Shown here: positions 63,615-64,000 of the stretch, in pieces
Numbering within the stretch: position 1 is the stretch's first letter
Layout of the letters: the number at the start of each line of letters is the position of its first letter
From: a virus
Reading direction: 5' to 3' (one strand)
Length of the DNA stretch: 64,000 bases
IMG/VR virus record: IMGVR_UViG_3300045921_000950
Coordinates: 1-64,000 of that record
Notes under the pieces: generated by a model
Told to the model about the DNA's origin: nothing
The model's input: only the letters and a program-made list of their open reading frames with translations
The model's database searches: none
Position numbers and translations under genes: made by a program

Positions 63615-64000
63615 GGGACGCCTTTCCTGTTGAGCACCGCCATCAGCGGCGGGTGCTGAGTCTTCTGGGTGGCCCTCGGCCGTTGGCACGTCCGAACTCG
63701 CGCCGGACGGAGCCGGGGCGGGATCGGGAGGGGATTCACTCGAACTCGCCTGCGTCTCCGCGGTGAGCTCGGGAGTGGTTGGTGGGGCCTGCTCCTCGGC
63801 AGCTGGGGCAGGCTGGGGCTCGGTCTCCGTGTTGGGCGCCGGAGCGATCGAGCCGGAGATGCCGCCGCCGCGGGCCACGGGCTTGGCGTTGAGTACCGCG
63901 TCGATCATTCCGCGCCGCTTGGCCTCCTTCGCCAGTACGACGGCGCCGCGTCCGAAGTCCTGGTTCACCGTGTCGACGGTGATGGTTTTCCCGGTTGCGA
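63222..64000 (-). CDS. S49-family head maturation protease, C-terminal part
   Basis: Partial gene: the frame is open to the window edge (codons for KTITVDTVNQDFGRGAVVL read in from 64000) and the start lies beyond it. GRGAVVLAKEAKRRGMIDAVLN is the typical C-terminal signature of S49/ClpP-like phage proteases such as lambda gpC. A Pro/Ala/Glu-rich linker (about 75-135 residues from the visible end) leads into the scaffold-like C-terminal part. It cuts scaffold and itself during head assembly. At least 259 residues are visible. Confidence 0.85.
   Translation of the reverse strand, partial: ATGKTITVDTVNQDFGRGAVVLAKEAKRRGMIDAVLNAKPVARGGGISGSIAPAPNTETEPQPAPAAEEQAPPTTPELTAETQASSSESPPDPAPAPSGASSDVPTAEGHPEDSAPAADGGAQQERRPMDIKTLEKEHPELYQAVVQVGVDQERERVTAHLTMGKSHNALDVAFKAIDSGVTLNNQKVLADYFSAGRNAADHSARGQETQQAAEVTGGAQSHSEKGAGASPEPGGKGTSVIEQALDHHDKKKNEVPGV

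Overview
The window is a GC-rich (about 65% by eye), densely packed bacteriophage or prophage genome segment. It carries a lysogeny-type control region, a long block of early and replication genes, and a late block with a lambda-like head and a Mu-like contractile tail, so a temperate myovirus is the best description. A Gram-negative host is inferred from the Mu-type baseplate, the spanin-like lysis genes and the lipoprotein signal in a moron gene. No integrase, transposase, terminase or portal gene was seen; the last two probably lie beyond the right edge, where the head genes run off the window.

Layout. (1) 1-4161, minus strand: a chain of small genes linked by ATGA/GTGA/TTGA overlaps, starting at an XRE-type regulator (4161) and interrupted by an RNA island with tRNA-Asn(GUU) and a complete tmRNA (ssrA) gene. 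(2) 4161-6720: control region. Two divergent HTH regulators, an ImmA/IrrE metallopeptidase, a membrane protein and a second, divergently read ImmA-like protein sit around copies of a 10-bp palindrome, CATAATTATG, which overlaps the predicted promoters. Several of these genes look leaderless. (3) 6720-24962, plus strand: about 30 genes in one overlapping operon, with three HNH or HNH-like nucleases, a NUMOD4-only protein, a Cas4-like nuclease, a putative annealing protein, SSB, a dTMP kinase, two ASCH proteins and a HerA-type ATPase. (4) 24963-29210, plus: four repeated promoter/leader cassettes (TTGACA, 17 bp, TANNNT, then a stem-loop usually with a CGGTA/CGGTC loop), each driving one to three small genes, several followed by GC-rich hairpins. 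(5) 29443-30764, plus: a P63C-domain protein with its own inverted-repeat operator.

(6) 30768-64000, minus strand, read right to left: S49 protease with nested scaffold (truncated by the window end), gpD-like decoration protein, gpE-like major capsid protein, connectors, sheath, tube, a glycosyltransferase/methyltransferase insert, a frameshifted tail chaperone, tape measure, Mu-like baseplate proteins, tail fibres, lysis genes (holin-like, spanin-like, amidase) and a very large SGNH-hydrolase tail protein. Two plus-strand moron genes (PH-domain membrane protein, metzincin-like lipoprotein) interrupt the fibre region. A conserved leader precedes the capsid, sheath and tube genes, presumably the most abundant virion proteins.

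The most interesting signals are the tmRNA gene, the two families of repeated 5' leader elements (early cassettes and late structural genes), the palindrome-controlled leaderless switch and the secreted-protease moron.
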